Part shown: positions 1-16,938 of the stretch, piece by piece | How positions within the stretch are numbered: the stretch's first letter is position 1 | Layout: every line of letters starts with the position of its first letter | Origin: Oxyruncus cristatus | Lineage: Eukaryota > Chordata > Aves > Passeriformes > Cotingidae | Direction of reading: 5' to 3' | Assembly: GCA_013399855.1 (NCBI GenBank) | Contig: VXAY01003172.1 | Span: 94,532 to 158,531 of the forward strand | DNA length: 64,000 bases | Position numbers and translations under genes: made by a program | The notes under the pieces: model-generated | Told to the model about the DNA's origin: nothing | Databases searched by the model: none | The model's input: only the letters and a program-made list of their open reading frames with translations

Positions 1-1
1 C

Positions 2-5590
<5,589 letters not shown>

Positions 5591-5756
5591 CCAACATGTT
5601 CCTTGAAGTCAACATCTGTATTCCAACCTGGAGAGCACGGGAGAAGGAGCCTTCATGCTGGATTTGTCAGCAAGACATAGACATCCTGGCTGCAATGTTC
5701 ATGGCGAAGAGACAAAAATTTTTAAAAAAGGAATAGCAAATATATTATATATATAT

Positions 5757-5789
<33 letters not shown>

Positions 5790-8553
5790 AAAACAGAAAA
5801 CAAAATGCATCCTTGCACTGCTGCTGTATGCTGGAAATGAATAGCAAAAAACACCACCAACAAAGTCAACCCTCTGCAGATAAATTGAAGAATTTCCTGG
5901 ATTGGTGATCAAATAAGATTTAAAAAGTAATAATAATAACAATAATATCGGTAACAATACAGTAAGCCACCATCTTGCATGTTACATTAAAGGACACACA
6001 ATCATGGGTTCATTTGTTGCACACTGAATGGAAAGGAAAACTGCTTTGCAACAAAGCAAGAAATAAGCAAACTGAAGTAAAAAACCACAAGCAGAAGCAA
6101 AACCATTCCCCACCTCTGGAAAGAAGAGAGAAAAACACTGAATTTTTGACCATAGTTATTTTCCAATTCACAAGTGTCGTTTTGCCCTTCTTCTCATTCC
6201 ATACTGGTTCTTCTGCATTTTTTTGGGTTCTGTTAGCTCCTCCCCTTCCCTTCCTTATCTTCTCTGTGCAGTTGTCCAACCTCTTGTTCTCTGAAGGTAT
6301 TTAGGAATGGATTTCATTTCAAACAAAGAAAATTATATGTATATGGTTTCTCATCGCTAAAGAGCAGCCTGTGGGGTTTCATATGGATGTGCATTTCAGT
6401 TATGTATATTATTATATATAACAAGGGGGGAGGGAGGGAACAATGCTGAAATAATTCAACAGTGCTGGTAAATATGATGCTGACATTTTTAAATTATTAA
6501 CTCTTTGATTGACTGTGGTTGGTGTATTTTGAGACTCTTAGATCAGACATGGGACTGAGCCCTTCAAGAAGAGAACTGAGAAGGTTTCAGCTGCTGCTAG
6601 TTGGGGGGGGGGGGGGGGAAAGGTGAAAGGGAAAGGGACAAGAATGTCCCTCCAGCTGATCTGCAGTGTATAGTGATTAGATTTGGAGGGGCATCAGTGA
6701 CTTGGAGGGGTAAGGAAGGGGCTTGAGGCTCCAGCTGCAACAGCTGTTGGCAGAATTGTCTCCTGGCCCCCAGCCAGAGCCATGGGATCAGCAGGACTGT
6801 TTTCATCGCTCCCCTCCAGCCCACTGAGCCATGCCAGTGGTGGGGGTGGTTTTGCTTTGTTTCTGGATCTCAGTAATGAAGTTACTTGAGCTTTGTAGTA
6901 GGGTCGAAGGCAGAGGGGCTGATTCTGCCCTGTTTGCCCTGCTACCTGAGGTGTGATGGCAAGGGCTGCCTGAGGCACTTGGGCTGGGGACAGCAATGGC
7001 AGGAGCATGGCAGTCCTCCCCCGACCTGCCTAGGAACGAGCAGTGGAGGGACCATACTGTGTCCATCACTGCAGAGCATCTGCAGCAGCCCAGGCTGGAT
7101 GGGAGAGCCCAGGCCCTCTGCATAAGCAGGCGTGTGTTGAGGAGGTGTCAGTGGAGCTGCTCCCAGCTCGGCCTTCAGCCACAGGCTCCCTCCACGGCTG
7201 CCTTTGGAAGGGGACCATGGACCAAGCCCAGGCCTCTGTACACTGTGAACCAGGCAGTTAGGGTAGACTCGGAACCAAAACCAGAAAGGAAAGGAAATAA
7301 ATGGGTTTCCTTCTCGAAATCATCTCTAGCTCCTACAGAAACAGAAGGGCCCGTGATTCTGCACCATTTTGCCTTCAGTCTCCTACCCCTCACACAGACT
7401 GTGGCCAGAAATAGGCATGTTTTGTCAGGTCCTGCCACAGCTTGGAGGATGCCATGGACAGACCCTGCTCACTACCTTCACTGTCCCAGATGGGAGCTGC
7501 TCCCTGGCAATTGCACTGGCCAGTTGCTCACCAGGATGTCCCTGTTCTCCTGGCAGAGTGGTTTCTCCTGCAAGCATGGAAGGCATGACTACAAGCAGGT
7601 AGGGCTGCCAGCTCCTGAGGGTCTCCCCAGCTTCCAGCCAAGCGCCTTCAGCTACTTTTAGAGAGCAGACCTCCAACCTAAAAAGAGTTAAAGCAGTTGC
7701 ATAGGCTACTTTTCTCTCTGTTGTTTTTCCAGTGCACCCAAGCCAGCCATGACCACCAATGGCACTGTCAGAGGGTGAGGGGGTGGTGGAGGGCCAGTAG
7801 TCGGCCCACTGTGCTGGTGTTCATCAGCACACAGCGTGTTTCAGACACGAAGGAGCCCACCCAGCTTGGATACCGCCCTTGGACACCTCCACAACCCCCC
7901 CAAGGCCACTGGGACCCTCAAGACTTGCTTTTGGCATTGTGCAGAGTCAGGAAAGTGAAGGTTCCTGTGGAAATGAGAGGCCTTATACAGTTAGACTTCA
8001 TGTGTGCATGGACTGAAGTGAGTTCTGTTTGCAGTGAGCAAACCCAGCCCCTGGCTCCCACAGCGTGTTTATGGGTGGCAATGTCTAAAACTTTTCTAAA
8101 AAAGAAAGGAAAAAAAAGGAAAGAAAAAAGCTCACTGCTTGTTCTCTGGGTGAGGTATGGCTTTCTGATGCTCAGCTCCAGCCCACCCATCACTGCACTC
8201 CGTTTTTAATAGCTGGTCATTGCTTGTTTTCTTCTAGGGGCCTTTCTGTTGAAAGGGGTGGGAGACATGAGTGCCTGTTTTTACCCAATCTCACAAATTC
8301 ATTCTGAACGTGGCCTGCAATTGCATGAGTAATAATAACAATAACAATAATAATATTTATTTTTATTTGAGAAGCACCTTACCAACCAACTGCAATGCTC
8401 TGTTGTTCCTTCACTAACTCTCCTTTTCTCTTCCCTTGTTCTCCCTCTCCCCCTTTGGTCATACTCCTTTTCAGTACTCGGTGGTGTACGCGTGTGTGCT
8501 CACTGTTCTTGTATTCAATAAAAGTGAAATAAATGTGTTTGATGCTAAATCAG
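5591..8553 (+). other. EPB41L1: EPB41L1 3' untranslated region
   Basis: About 3 kb run from the stop to two closely spaced poly(A) signals, with no further convincing coding frame. The stretch holds an AT/CA dinucleotide tract (5740-5789), AAT/AAC-rich runs (5926-5948 and 8330-8368, the second passing into an AU-rich ATTTATTTTTATTT block) and a run of 16 G (6603-6618). No CR1 copy lies inside it, although the introns and flanks are full of them, which fits a retained mRNA region. The end is placed about 20 bases after the second signal; it could be earlier if an internal site is used. Confidence 0.75.
8517..8533 (+). promoter_or_regulatory. EPB41L1: Paired poly(A) signals ending EPB41L1
   Basis: Two AATAAA hexamers occur at 8517-8522 and 8528-8533, with T/G-rich sequence on both sides (GTGTGTGCTCACTG upstream, TGTGTTTGATG downstream). 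Cleavage is expected near 8545-8555. Confidence 0.75.
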
Positions 8554-8659
8554 CTTGGGGCCTTGGTGAACTCTTTCCTACTCAGATGCAGAAGCAATGG
8601 GGAACCTTGCAGCTGGGGTCACTGCACATGGAAATACAGAACTCTGTCTAAAGAGAAGA

Positions 8660-9172
8660 TCACAAAATCATAGAATCCTTGAATGGTGTGTGTTGGAAGG
8701 GATCTTAAAATTTGTCTTGTTCAAACCCCTGCCTTGGGCAGGGGGGACACCTTCCACTAGCCCAGGTTGCTCTAAGCCCCATCCAACCTGGCCTTGGATA
8801 CTTTCAGGGATAAGGCAGCCACAGAATCTCTGGGCAATGTGTGCCATGGCCTCACCACCCCCACAGGGAAGAATTCCTTCCCAATATCCCATCTCACCCT
8901 GCCCTCTGGCAGTGGGAAGCCATTCCCCCTTGTCCTGTTCCTCCATCCCTTGTCCCCGGTCCCTCTCCAGCTCTCCTGGAGCCCCTTTAGCCGCTTGAAG
9001 GGGCTCTAAGGTCTCCCTGGAGCCTTCTCTTCTCCAGGTGAACACTCCAGCACTCTCAGCCTGGCTCCAGAGCAGAGGGGCTCCAGCACTCGACTTACTC
9101 TTCCACATTCCTCCTGTGCTGAGGACCCCAGAGCTGGAGGCAGCACTGCAGGTGGGGCCTCATGAGGGCAGA
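8660..9172 (-). repeat. CR1 LINE fragment
   Basis: It starts with TCACAAAATCATAGAATCC (reverse CR1 3' end) and continues through the reverse segments CCTGGCCTTGGA and GAAGAATTCCTTCCC. It reaches about 9172 (GGTGGGGCCTCATGAGGGCA), making it one of the longer copies here. It fills most of the spacer between EPB41L1 and AAR2. Confidence 0.85.
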
Positions 9173-9575
9173 CAAGGTGCCACCAGGTCGGGAATTGTGG
9201 CTGGTGGAGCTGGAAGCAGATTCATGTGGGGGCTGCTGACCCTCGTACATTCCTGTGGTGCAGCGAAGGTGCTTTTGAGGCTGCTCAAAATGCAGACACT
9301 GTGTGAGCTGCCCTACTCGGGAGTACACTGACTCTGTCATCCTGGGAGGGAGAGCAGGGTGCTAGGGATGGTCTGTCCTGCTGTGGGGTCTGCGTGTCAC
9401 TGCAAGAGTCTCCGTGTGTCTGTCCTGTGGGGGCTCCTGGTCCATCAGTCCCAGGCTCTTATCTGCCCGTCCTGCTGCAGGGCTGGGAGGACAAGGGGAA
9501 TGGCTGCCAGCTGCGGGAGTGGGACCCGCTTTGGGGTCAGCGGGTCAGCGGGCAGTAGCCTCCAGGCATGGATGG

Positions 9576-9842
9576 TCAAGGGGTCAAAGTGGAACAGCCA
9601 CCGGGCAGGGGAGCCGGGGATGGGCGCGGGGGACAGGGACCGGGCAGGTGGGTTAGGAGCCGAGCCGAGGGACAGGCGGACGGATAGGGACCGGGCTGGG
9701 GGTGAGCGGGGGGGTCAGGGACAGAGCCTGGAAGGCACGAACCAAGCCGGGAGATGGACGACGGGGACAAGGACCGAGCCGGGGGAACAGGGGACCGGGT
9801 GAGGGGATGGATGGGGGACAGGGACGGAGCCGGGGCCGAGTG
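9576..9842 (+). repeat. G-rich degenerate tandem repeat upstream of AAR2
   Basis: The words GGGACAGGGAC, GACCGGGC and GAGCCGGGG recur with irregular spacing over about 250 bases. The G strand is the + strand, with many runs of three or more G. It leads into the CpG island and may be a minisatellite or a G-quadruplex-prone promoter flank. The open frames over it on both strands reflect the lack of A/T, not coding. Confidence 0.55.
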
Positions 9843-10800
9843 AGGGGCACCCAGGAGGACACGCGCCCCTGTTCACTGGACACCACCGCAGCGAGCTCCC
9901 GGAGAACCCCGGCCCGGGGATCGATCGGGCGAGGCCGTGACTTCTGCCACCGCCTTACCCGGAACCACCGCCCCGGATTTCCGGGAAGGGCCGCTCCATC
10001 TCCGGTTCCGGCTGCTCGGGGCGGCTCGTCCTGGCCCGGACATGGCGACGCTGCGGCCAGACCCCGAGCTGGCCCGACAGCTCTTCTTCGAGGGCGCGGC
10101 CGTGGTAGTGCTGGACGTGCCCGAGGGCACCGAGTTCGGCATCGACTACAGTGCGTGGTCCGTAGGGCCGCGGTTCCGCGGCGTGAAGATGGTCCCGCCG
10201 GGGCTGCACTTCGTGCACTGCAGCGCGGGCAGGGCGGGCGGCGGGCGGGACACGGGGCCGCGCTCCGGCCGCTTCCTGAGCCTGCGGCGCCGCGAGGTGC
10301 GGCTGCTGCGCTGGGACCCCGCGGGCGAGGCGGTGCGGCCGGAGCCCCCCGGGGAGGGCGAGGCGCTCCGGGAGAGCCTGCGGGAGCTGGACCCCTTCCT
10401 GGGCCCGTACCCGTACGAGACGCTGAAGAAGTGGGTCTCGCTGACCTCCTTCATCAGCGAGACGGCGGCGGAGCAGCTGCAGCCCGAGAGCGGCGAGATC
10501 TGCGCCTTCGCGGAGGTGCTGCTGGAGCCGGCGGGGCGGCACACGCGGGACCGCGCCGGGCAGCACCGGCCGCCGCTCGGGGCCGGGTGCCGCAGCTACG
10601 CGGAGGGACTGGCGAGGCTGCCCCGCATGCGGCCCCGGGCCGGCACCCAGATCCGCTTCACCGAGCTGCCCAGGCAGCTGTATCCCGATGGGGCCACTCC
10701 CGAGGAGATCACCCGGCACAGCATGGACCTCAGCTACGCTCTGGAGCGGGTGATGGAGCATCGCTATCCCGGTCGCCCGCTGGAGCTGCTCGGTGAGCAC
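9600..10800 (+). promoter_or_regulatory. AAR2: AAR2 CpG island and promoter region
   Basis: CpG is dense from about 9.6 kb through the first coding exon, in contrast to the flanks. Just before the ATG there are several ETS-type GGAA/TTCC cores in CCGG context (9960-10012), typical of housekeeping promoters, and no TATA box. The transcription start cannot be placed from sequence. Mammalian AAR2 has a non-coding first exon, and a similar exon may lie between 9.6 and 9.9 kb. Confidence 0.65.
10042..10792 (+). CDS. AAR2: AAR2 coding exon 1 (250 codons)
   Basis: The exon runs from the ATG to the split glycine codon at the donor G|GTGAGC (10793). It encodes the beta domain and the start of the helical domain. 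I count about 31 Arg and 3 Lys, consistent with the high GC of the exon. The donor is strong. Confidence 0.97.
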
Positions 10801-13800
10801 TGCCCGGGGCAGACCTACTTTATACCCCTATTTGGGTTATAGGCCATTTAGGGGTATAAAGTCATGAAGGCTGAGGGAGTTGGGCCTGTTCAGCCTCAAG
10901 AACAAATGACTGAGAGGTGACCTCATTATTGTATGTAAATATGATATTTACAGAGGGTGGAGCCAGGCTCTCCTCGGTGGTTCACGGCAGTAAGATGGGA
11001 GGCAACAGGCAGAAACCGATACACAGGAAGTTCCACCTGAATAGGAGGGAAAACTTTCCTGTACAGTGATGGCACACTGAAACAGATTGCCCAGAGAGGT
11101 TGTGGAGTCCCCCTCACTGGAGATATTCCAGACCCATCGGGACAAAATTCTATGCCATGTGCTCTGGGATGACCCTGCTTGAGCAGGGAGGTTGGACCAG
11201 ATGCCCCACTGTGGTCCTTCTAACCTGAACCATTCTGTGATTCTGTGACTGTGAAATGAGAGCTCTGGGATGAAATCTGTGCCTGTTCCCTGGTGCCCTG
11301 AGGCATCTCTCTGTGTTGCAGGACAGAAATTGGTGTAGTTTTTAGCAGCAATAGGGCCTGTTACAGTCGCTTGGGGAAGAGACCTCATTGGGGTCTGTAG
11401 CTTCTTCATAAGGGGCAGAAGGGCAGCACTGATCTCTGCTCGCTGTGATTGGTGACAGGATCTGAGGGAATGGCTGGAGCTGTGTCAGGGCAGGTTTAGG
11501 CTAGATGTTAGGAAAAGATTCTTCCCCCAGAGGGTGGTCGAGCACTGGAACAAGGTCCCCAGGGCAGTGCTCATGGCTTTAGAGCTTGAGGAGTGTTTGG
11601 ACAACACTCTCTGGCACATGGTGGGATTGTTGGAATGTCCTGTGCGGGAATGGGAGTTGGACTCGATGATCCTTGTGAGTCCTGTCCAGCTCAGGACATT
11701 CTGTGATTCTCTTCTTCGACTCTGTGGTGTAAGGATGTGATGCTGGGGGTCAGGAGCTGTCAGTCTGCCTCTGGCTTCTGGGTGCTGCTCCTGGAGCCCA
11801 GATTGCCTCAGGTTAAGTCAAAACCAGCAGTCACAGGTCTGTCATCTGGCACCAGCCTGGCACTTTGCCTGTTAAGTCAACCTCTTGAGGACAGGTCTTA
11901 CAGAGTCCTGGGAGTGTTGAGTGGGGCCGAACACCCCCTTGTTCCTGATGTGTGGGTAGGGGGTACGGGTCTCCCAGCCAGTGGTTTCCAGTGCAGCCAC
12001 CGGTCCCTACCAGGCTGGTCCAGTGGCAGCTCAGACATGTGTGCTCTTCGTGCTCTGTGTGCTGGCTGTGTGCATGTGCATATTCCGTGTTAGCTGCGTG
12101 CGCTGCCAGAGACTTGCCATGGCAGCATATGGGCTGTGCCAGTGCTGCGCTGGGGAGACCAAACCCCCTCAGCCAGGACTGCATCTCCCAGGGCTCAACT
12201 ACTCCCCATCCTTTTATACAACCTGTGATACAAATAAATACTGAAGCTGTGGAGGTCCTGGAGTGGGTTTTATTTTGAGATAGAAGTCCTCCCAGCGGAG
12301 GCTACTGAGCTACAAGCCTTTGTTTTTCCCTTGTTTTTTTTCTATTAATGTTATACAGTTTATTCTTTTTCAAAATTATCAAAGACAACTGTAGAATAAA
12401 CAATGGGAAACAGTGGCAAAATAGCTGATGCCAGGCATCCAGTGAGATGGACTGTGGGTCTTAATTCAACAAGGCAAACACATCTGTGAATGTACTGCTC
12501 ATGTTCCACGGCAGTGGCGTTTGCAGTCCCATATGGCTCTGGACACCCGGGGTCAGGAGGACTGAATGCTCACAAAATAATAGCAAGGTCTGGCTCATTG
12601 TTTGGGTTTGTAAAGTCCTGTAAAGTCCCTCTACAATGATGATAATCACAGTTACAGGTGACCTGCCCTATTCTGCTTTGAAGAGCAGAGCATCAGCAAA
12701 TGGTCAATGTTTAAAGTATCAATCATCCTGCTGGCAGGATGCACGTGCAAAAATCAAACCAGCACTTATCAGTCATTTACAGAGCTTTGGGGAGGACACA
12801 TACCTTGGATATCTTTTAGTCTTATGTGTGTTTTGTTTTCTGAATCCACACAGGTGAGCTGCAGTTTGCTTTCATTTGCTTCCTGATTGGGAACGTGTAC
12901 GATGCCTTTGAGCACTGGAAAAGACTCCTGGACATCCTGTGCCGATCTGAAGATGCCATAGGGAAGTACCAAGACCTTTACATCAATCTCATTTCTGTGC
13001 TGTATCACCAGCTCAACGAAATCCCAGCAGATTTTTTTGTGGACATTGTCTCCCAGGACAACTTTTTAACCAGCACCTTACAGGTACATTTGTGACTGTC
13101 CCCTGAGAAACAGGAGTGGGAAGCAGGGCATACAGGGCATCAGAGCAGCTCGGGGGAAAAGCTGCAAAAGGAATTAAACTGCTGTTGAGCTGTGTGGGAG
13201 ATAGTGAGCCTGTCTAAGCACACAGGGATTTTCTTTTACTTTTTCCCTATGTTATTCATTGAGAAATGCCATTTGCTTCTCATCTCAGCATTTGGTCTGT
13301 TAAAATTATGCCTTGAAGAGCCTAATGCAGCGTAAAATTGAGTTCGACAGGGAGAGGAAATGTTGCAAATAGTGCTGGAAGCAATGTGCCACAGTGCACA
13401 TGGGTTTGGATTTCTAGACTGGCACATCTAATGCAACTGGACTGCACCAGCAGACTTGTCCTAGAAGTTTTTAAGACTTTTGCGTACATTGAGCTGAACA
13501 GCTACGAGAAAGGCTGAGCAAGTGCAAAACAATGTCTGTCTGTGTATTTTTGCCCAAATACCATTCATTCTTTAAAAACAAAACCAACAAACCAACACTA
13601 AAAACTTTGACATAAAGGACTGATGATACTGATTTTTGAGCAGCTTGAATGGTTTCCTTAGTATGCAGGGAAGCTGCAGCAAAACTTGAGCTTAGGGCAG
13701 TGATAGTATTTTAGAAGCTTTTCCATTCCAGTTAGCCTTAAGCAAAGCTGAAGATTTCCTGTAGTCAAGTTCTTATCCAAAGGGAATTTATGGTTATTCC

Positions 13801-16057
13801 AACATGCAGCAAATGCTGCTTCTGCTGAGACAGGCAGGGGCAAATATGTGATTCAGCACCAGTGAAAACAGTTACTCCCACTGGCTGTGACCATACTGTG
13901 ACGGTGCAGCAAATTGGCTAAACAAAACTTAGTTTAAAAATAGATGCCAAACCCAGACACACTGATTAAGTTCAGCAATGGAAACAATCCCTGCGGTAAT
14001 TAGGGGTAGTAGTGCTTCAAGTGCTTGATGCTCAATGCCTTCTCCTTTCCCAGAAAGTGGGTGCATTCCTCTCCCAAGTTCTTGCTGTAGATTCGGGGAG
14101 GATTGAGGTGTTTGGTTTTAATTACCTGGATAAAATGGTATGGGGAGCATTGCTTTAATCAAGTGACTTTTTTTGAATTTGGATTCTTACAAGTCTCACT
14201 TTTTTAATTTATATTTTATTTCTCTTGGTAGATTTTTTTGTCACATTACAGGACTGAAAAACCCAGCTCTGTTTGCAGTATACTCAGAGCAACTCTATGA
14301 ACTGTCAGCTTACAGTAGTACAAAGAATATGTCCACCAGCCATTCTCTCTATCTGAGGGGAATTTGGGAAGCACCCTTACTGCTGGTTATCTTTCCTTTT
14401 TGGCTGCCTGAGTCTTGTCTGCCCCTGGGTTCCATCAGTCTGTGTTTTACTTCAGCAGCAGAAGCTGTGCTGGCACAAGGGACCACCCTTAAGCCTTGGC
14501 AGGAGTCATCAATTCCTAGTGACAAAGAAAAACTTTGTCTTGCTAAGTGAGCTTCTCCTCACTCAAAGTTCTCTGCTTCTCTGCTCTCCTGGGGTTTCCC
14601 TGAAATAGTGCCAGGGAACCCCTGGGACTTGCCTTACCCAGTCACTTGACACACACCCATCAGAGTTAACTGGGCGTGGGCAGGTGCACAGAGGTCTGTG
14701 GGGAACTGTATTGTCTGTGTAGCTCCTGCTCAGCTCTGAATACAGCCACTTTTTATTTTTTGAGTTTGATCCAAGGCAAGGAGAGTACAGCCAAATCACC
14801 ACTAGCTGTGCAACCCTAACAATGTTTAAAGAAAAAAAAAATCTTGATCAAATAGCTCATTTAATGTGCAGTTCATTGAGAAGTGGGAAATACAGTCTTT
14901 TAATCTTTTTTCTTGAACAGCAGCCTTGTTGTGTACAAGTTCTTTTAGAAAGAGGTAGTTTGACAGTACAATGAACAAGGAAAAGACAAATGATTATCCA
15001 CAAAGCAACAAACTTTGCTGCTTGTTGTCAATGTTTTATCCAGCTGTCAGTAGCTTTCTCCCAAATACGAGGCTGCATTTTTTTCCAGAGGAAATTTCTT
15101 CTCATGGAAATTAATTCTGGATCACAAGTTCAGCAGACGAGCAGAAGCAGGTTGATGAGAGATGAGCTCTGGGGCTAAATGCCCTGTTGGTCATACACAG
15201 ATACTTTCACTCTCCAGGTGCCAACCGCAGCTGTGGATCTGTGACATGTTAATACATGTGTTCTTGGATGATGGAGGGGAGAGGTTAGTCTAGATTTCTG
15301 TGGCCTGTGCTCAAGGCTGTGCTGGGGATAACTGGACTTCTTCCACAGAGCTCTCATTCCTGTCTTACCTTCAATGTCTTTTTATTGAGTTTCCTCTGTA
15401 TCTAAGGTGTTGGTGATACCATATTACAAAATTACTTTGAGAGATCTCTAACCATGGAAACAATGGGTACAACTACCTGTTGGCCTTTTGGACACATGCT
15501 GGAAAATCGGCTACTGCTAATGCTTTTTTTTTAAAATTCCTTCCGCTCAGACATTTTCCTTAGCTCACACTTAAGCATATTTCAAAATTCCGTAATACAG
15601 ATTCAACTACATGCATATTCCTGCTTCAAACAGATTTCTTACCTGAGTGCACCTACTCAGTATCATGAAGGCAGGATGGGATGGGATGGGCTTGGGGCTG
15701 TGAAATCAGAGGTGTAGGCTTTGGTTAGCTCCAAAGCAGGAGTGGTTTCAGCTTGGTACATCCCTGGCCAGTGGCCTAACCTGAATCTCTTCCTGGTGCT
15801 CCCAGGAATGTTGATGTTGTCCATGTAGGAAAGAGATGCCCTGCTGGTGCCATAGCTGAGCTCTTTGTGACCTCTGCTCTTTCTTTTAGGTGCTGTTTTC
15901 CTGCATATGCAGTGCTGCTGTTGATGAGACTCTAAGGAAAAAGGCTGAAAAGTTCAAGGCTCACCTAACGAAGAAGTTTAAATGGGACTTTGAGGCAGAG
16001 CCTGATGACTGTGCTCCTGTTGTGGTGGAGCTGCCTGAGGGTGTGCAGGTGGACTGA
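10042..16057 (+). CDS. AAR2: AAR2, U5 snRNP assembly factor, complete, three coding exons
   Basis: AAR2 holds the PRPF8 RNase H and Jab1/MPN domains in a precursor U5 snRNP and must leave before BRR2 (SNRNP200) can bind. Coding exons 10042-10792, 12854-13083 and 15890-16057 sum to 1149 bases, 382 residues, against 384 in human. The N-terminal beta domain carries [21 protein letters not shown] and [13 protein letters not shown]. The centre has [20 protein letters not shown], and [14 protein letters not shown] leads into the helical C-terminal domain with AFEHWKRLL and [20 protein letters not shown]. The end is [13 protein letters not shown]. The ATG at 10042 has a purine at -3 and G at +4 and aligns with the family start; the longer open frame upstream begins with GTG and is not used. 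Exon 1 is very GC-rich and exons 2-3 are not. The gene is 1.5 kb downstream of EPB41L1 in the same direction, with its own promoter. Confidence 0.97.
10817..10862. repeat. Perfect 14-bp inverted repeat in AAR2 intron 1
   Basis: The arms ACTTTATACCCCTA (10817-10830) and TAGGGGTATAAAGT (10849-10862) are perfect reverse complements around an 18-base loop. The structure begins 25 bases after the exon 1 donor and ends exactly where a CR1 copy starts. Confidence 0.9.
10863..11248 (+). repeat. CR1 LINE fragment in AAR2 intron 1
   Basis: It starts GAAGGCTGAGGGAGTTGGGC, a typical internal CR1 segment, and ends AACCATTCTGTGATTCTGTGA with the 3' octamer repeats. It is in the same orientation as AAR2. 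Confidence 0.85.
11380..11710 (+). repeat. CR1 LINE fragment in AAR2 intron 1, different subfamily
   Basis: It carries AGGTTTAGGCTAGATGTTAG, GAGTTGGACTCGATGATCCT and the end ACATTCTGTGATTCT. The GGGATTGTTGG segment marks a different subfamily from the copy at 10863. Confidence 0.8.
11711..12853 (+). other. AAR2: Rest of AAR2 intron 1
   Basis: No gene or repeat is recognised here. Open frames around 11.7-12.3 kb lack any family signature. The final part carries the exon 2 acceptor. Confidence 0.55.
12854..13083 (+). CDS. AAR2: AAR2 coding exon 2
   Basis: The acceptor ATCCACACAG restores the split Gly, followed by [20 protein letters not shown]. The 230-base exon ends STLQ at donor GTACAT (13084). 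This is the conserved core of the C-terminal helical domain. Codon use is ordinary, unlike exon 1. Confidence 0.97.
13084..15889 (+). other. AAR2: AAR2 intron 2
   Basis: These 2.8 kb are moderately AT-rich sequence without recognisable CR1, LTR or coding signal. A GGGAT/GGGATGG run occurs near 15672-15690. Confidence 0.6.
15890..16057 (+). CDS. AAR2: AAR2 coding exon 3 and stop
   Basis: The acceptor GCTCTTTCTTTTAG is followed by [20 protein letters not shown]. The exon ends with [12 protein letters not shown] and TGA at 16055-16057. The Lys-rich helix [13 protein letters not shown] matches the family. Confidence 0.96.
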   Translation: MLFSCICSAAVDETLRKKAEKFKAHLTKKFKWDFEAEPDDCAPVVVELPEGVQVD

Positions 16058-16301
16058 GCCAAATGCTCCCTTGGCAGCAAACAGCTTTAAAAATAGCTCA
16101 TTCCTTCTCTTCTCCAGCCGTGCCAGCTTCCCGAAGTCAGTTTCTGAAGCTAATCTTTCTGCTGTAGAACACGGGAGGATGCCGAACTTCGCAAGGAGAT
16201 CAGAGTTATTGGAGGAGTTTGAGAGTTGTCATGTGGACACCTGTTTTTTTTCCCCAGCTCTTCTGCAACAACTCCTCATAGAATACAAATTCAATACAAA
16301 T

Positions 16302-16400
16302 TCATAGAATCATTTAAGTTGAAAAAGACCTTTTCAGATCATCAAGTCCAACCATAAATCTAACTCTGCCAAGAGCATCCTGCACTCAGCTGACTGGACT
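16302..16400 (-). repeat. CR1 fragment inside the AAR2 3' UTR
   Basis: TCATAGAATCATTTAAGTTG, then AAAAAGACC and AGATCATCAAGTCCAACC, form the reverse 3' end of a CR1 copy. It is antisense to AAR2 and short. Confidence 0.8.
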
Positions 16401-16938
16401 CGTGTTACAGGGGCGTGACCACAACTGTTTCACTACTGTCAGATGCTAATGCTGCTCATTGAGATTTGTCTGTTGTGGAGGAAGACTCAAAGCCTCAGCA
16501 AAATTCCTCCCATTGCATACCCCAAACACTGAAGTACCTTATTCCTCCCATTCTGTTAAAACCTTTTGTATTTACTGCTGATGCTCTGTTTTGCCTGGGG
16601 TAAAAAAAAGTGAACAGTTTTCTGACGAGAAATAGTTATTGGACTGTAGTCACTCAGGTCTTGAAGAACAGAGCCAGCAAGATTTAAAGGTCAGATTTCC
16701 ACATGAACTGGAGCCTCTATTTTGCTGTAATTGGAAATCTTACATGTTTTCCCTGGGACAGTCTCTTCTTTGTCCGCAGTTCCCAGGGACAGCCTGTAAG
16801 AAGCCTGTGGTGTTTCTGCAAACCTGCACAGGGTTGTAGCACTCAGTTGTTACTTCCTCGGCTGTCAGACTCCCTCAGGAATTTGTCTGTGTGCATGTTG
16901 AACAGGATAACGCTCTTTGTTAATCTTTTGTCGTTCAA

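Noticed and set aside
9937..10041. N-terminal extension of AAR2 by 35 codons
   Set aside because: The upstream frame starts with GTG, not ATG. The family starts at the ATG at 10042, which has good initiation context.
9702..10796. Open frame of 364 codons on + strand
   Set aside because: It overlaps AAR2 exon 1 in another frame; the Arg/Ala/Gly-rich translation is a product of CpG-island composition with few A/T for stops.
9955..10800. Open frame of 281 codons on - strand
   Set aside because: It is the antisense shadow of AAR2 exon 1 for the same reason.
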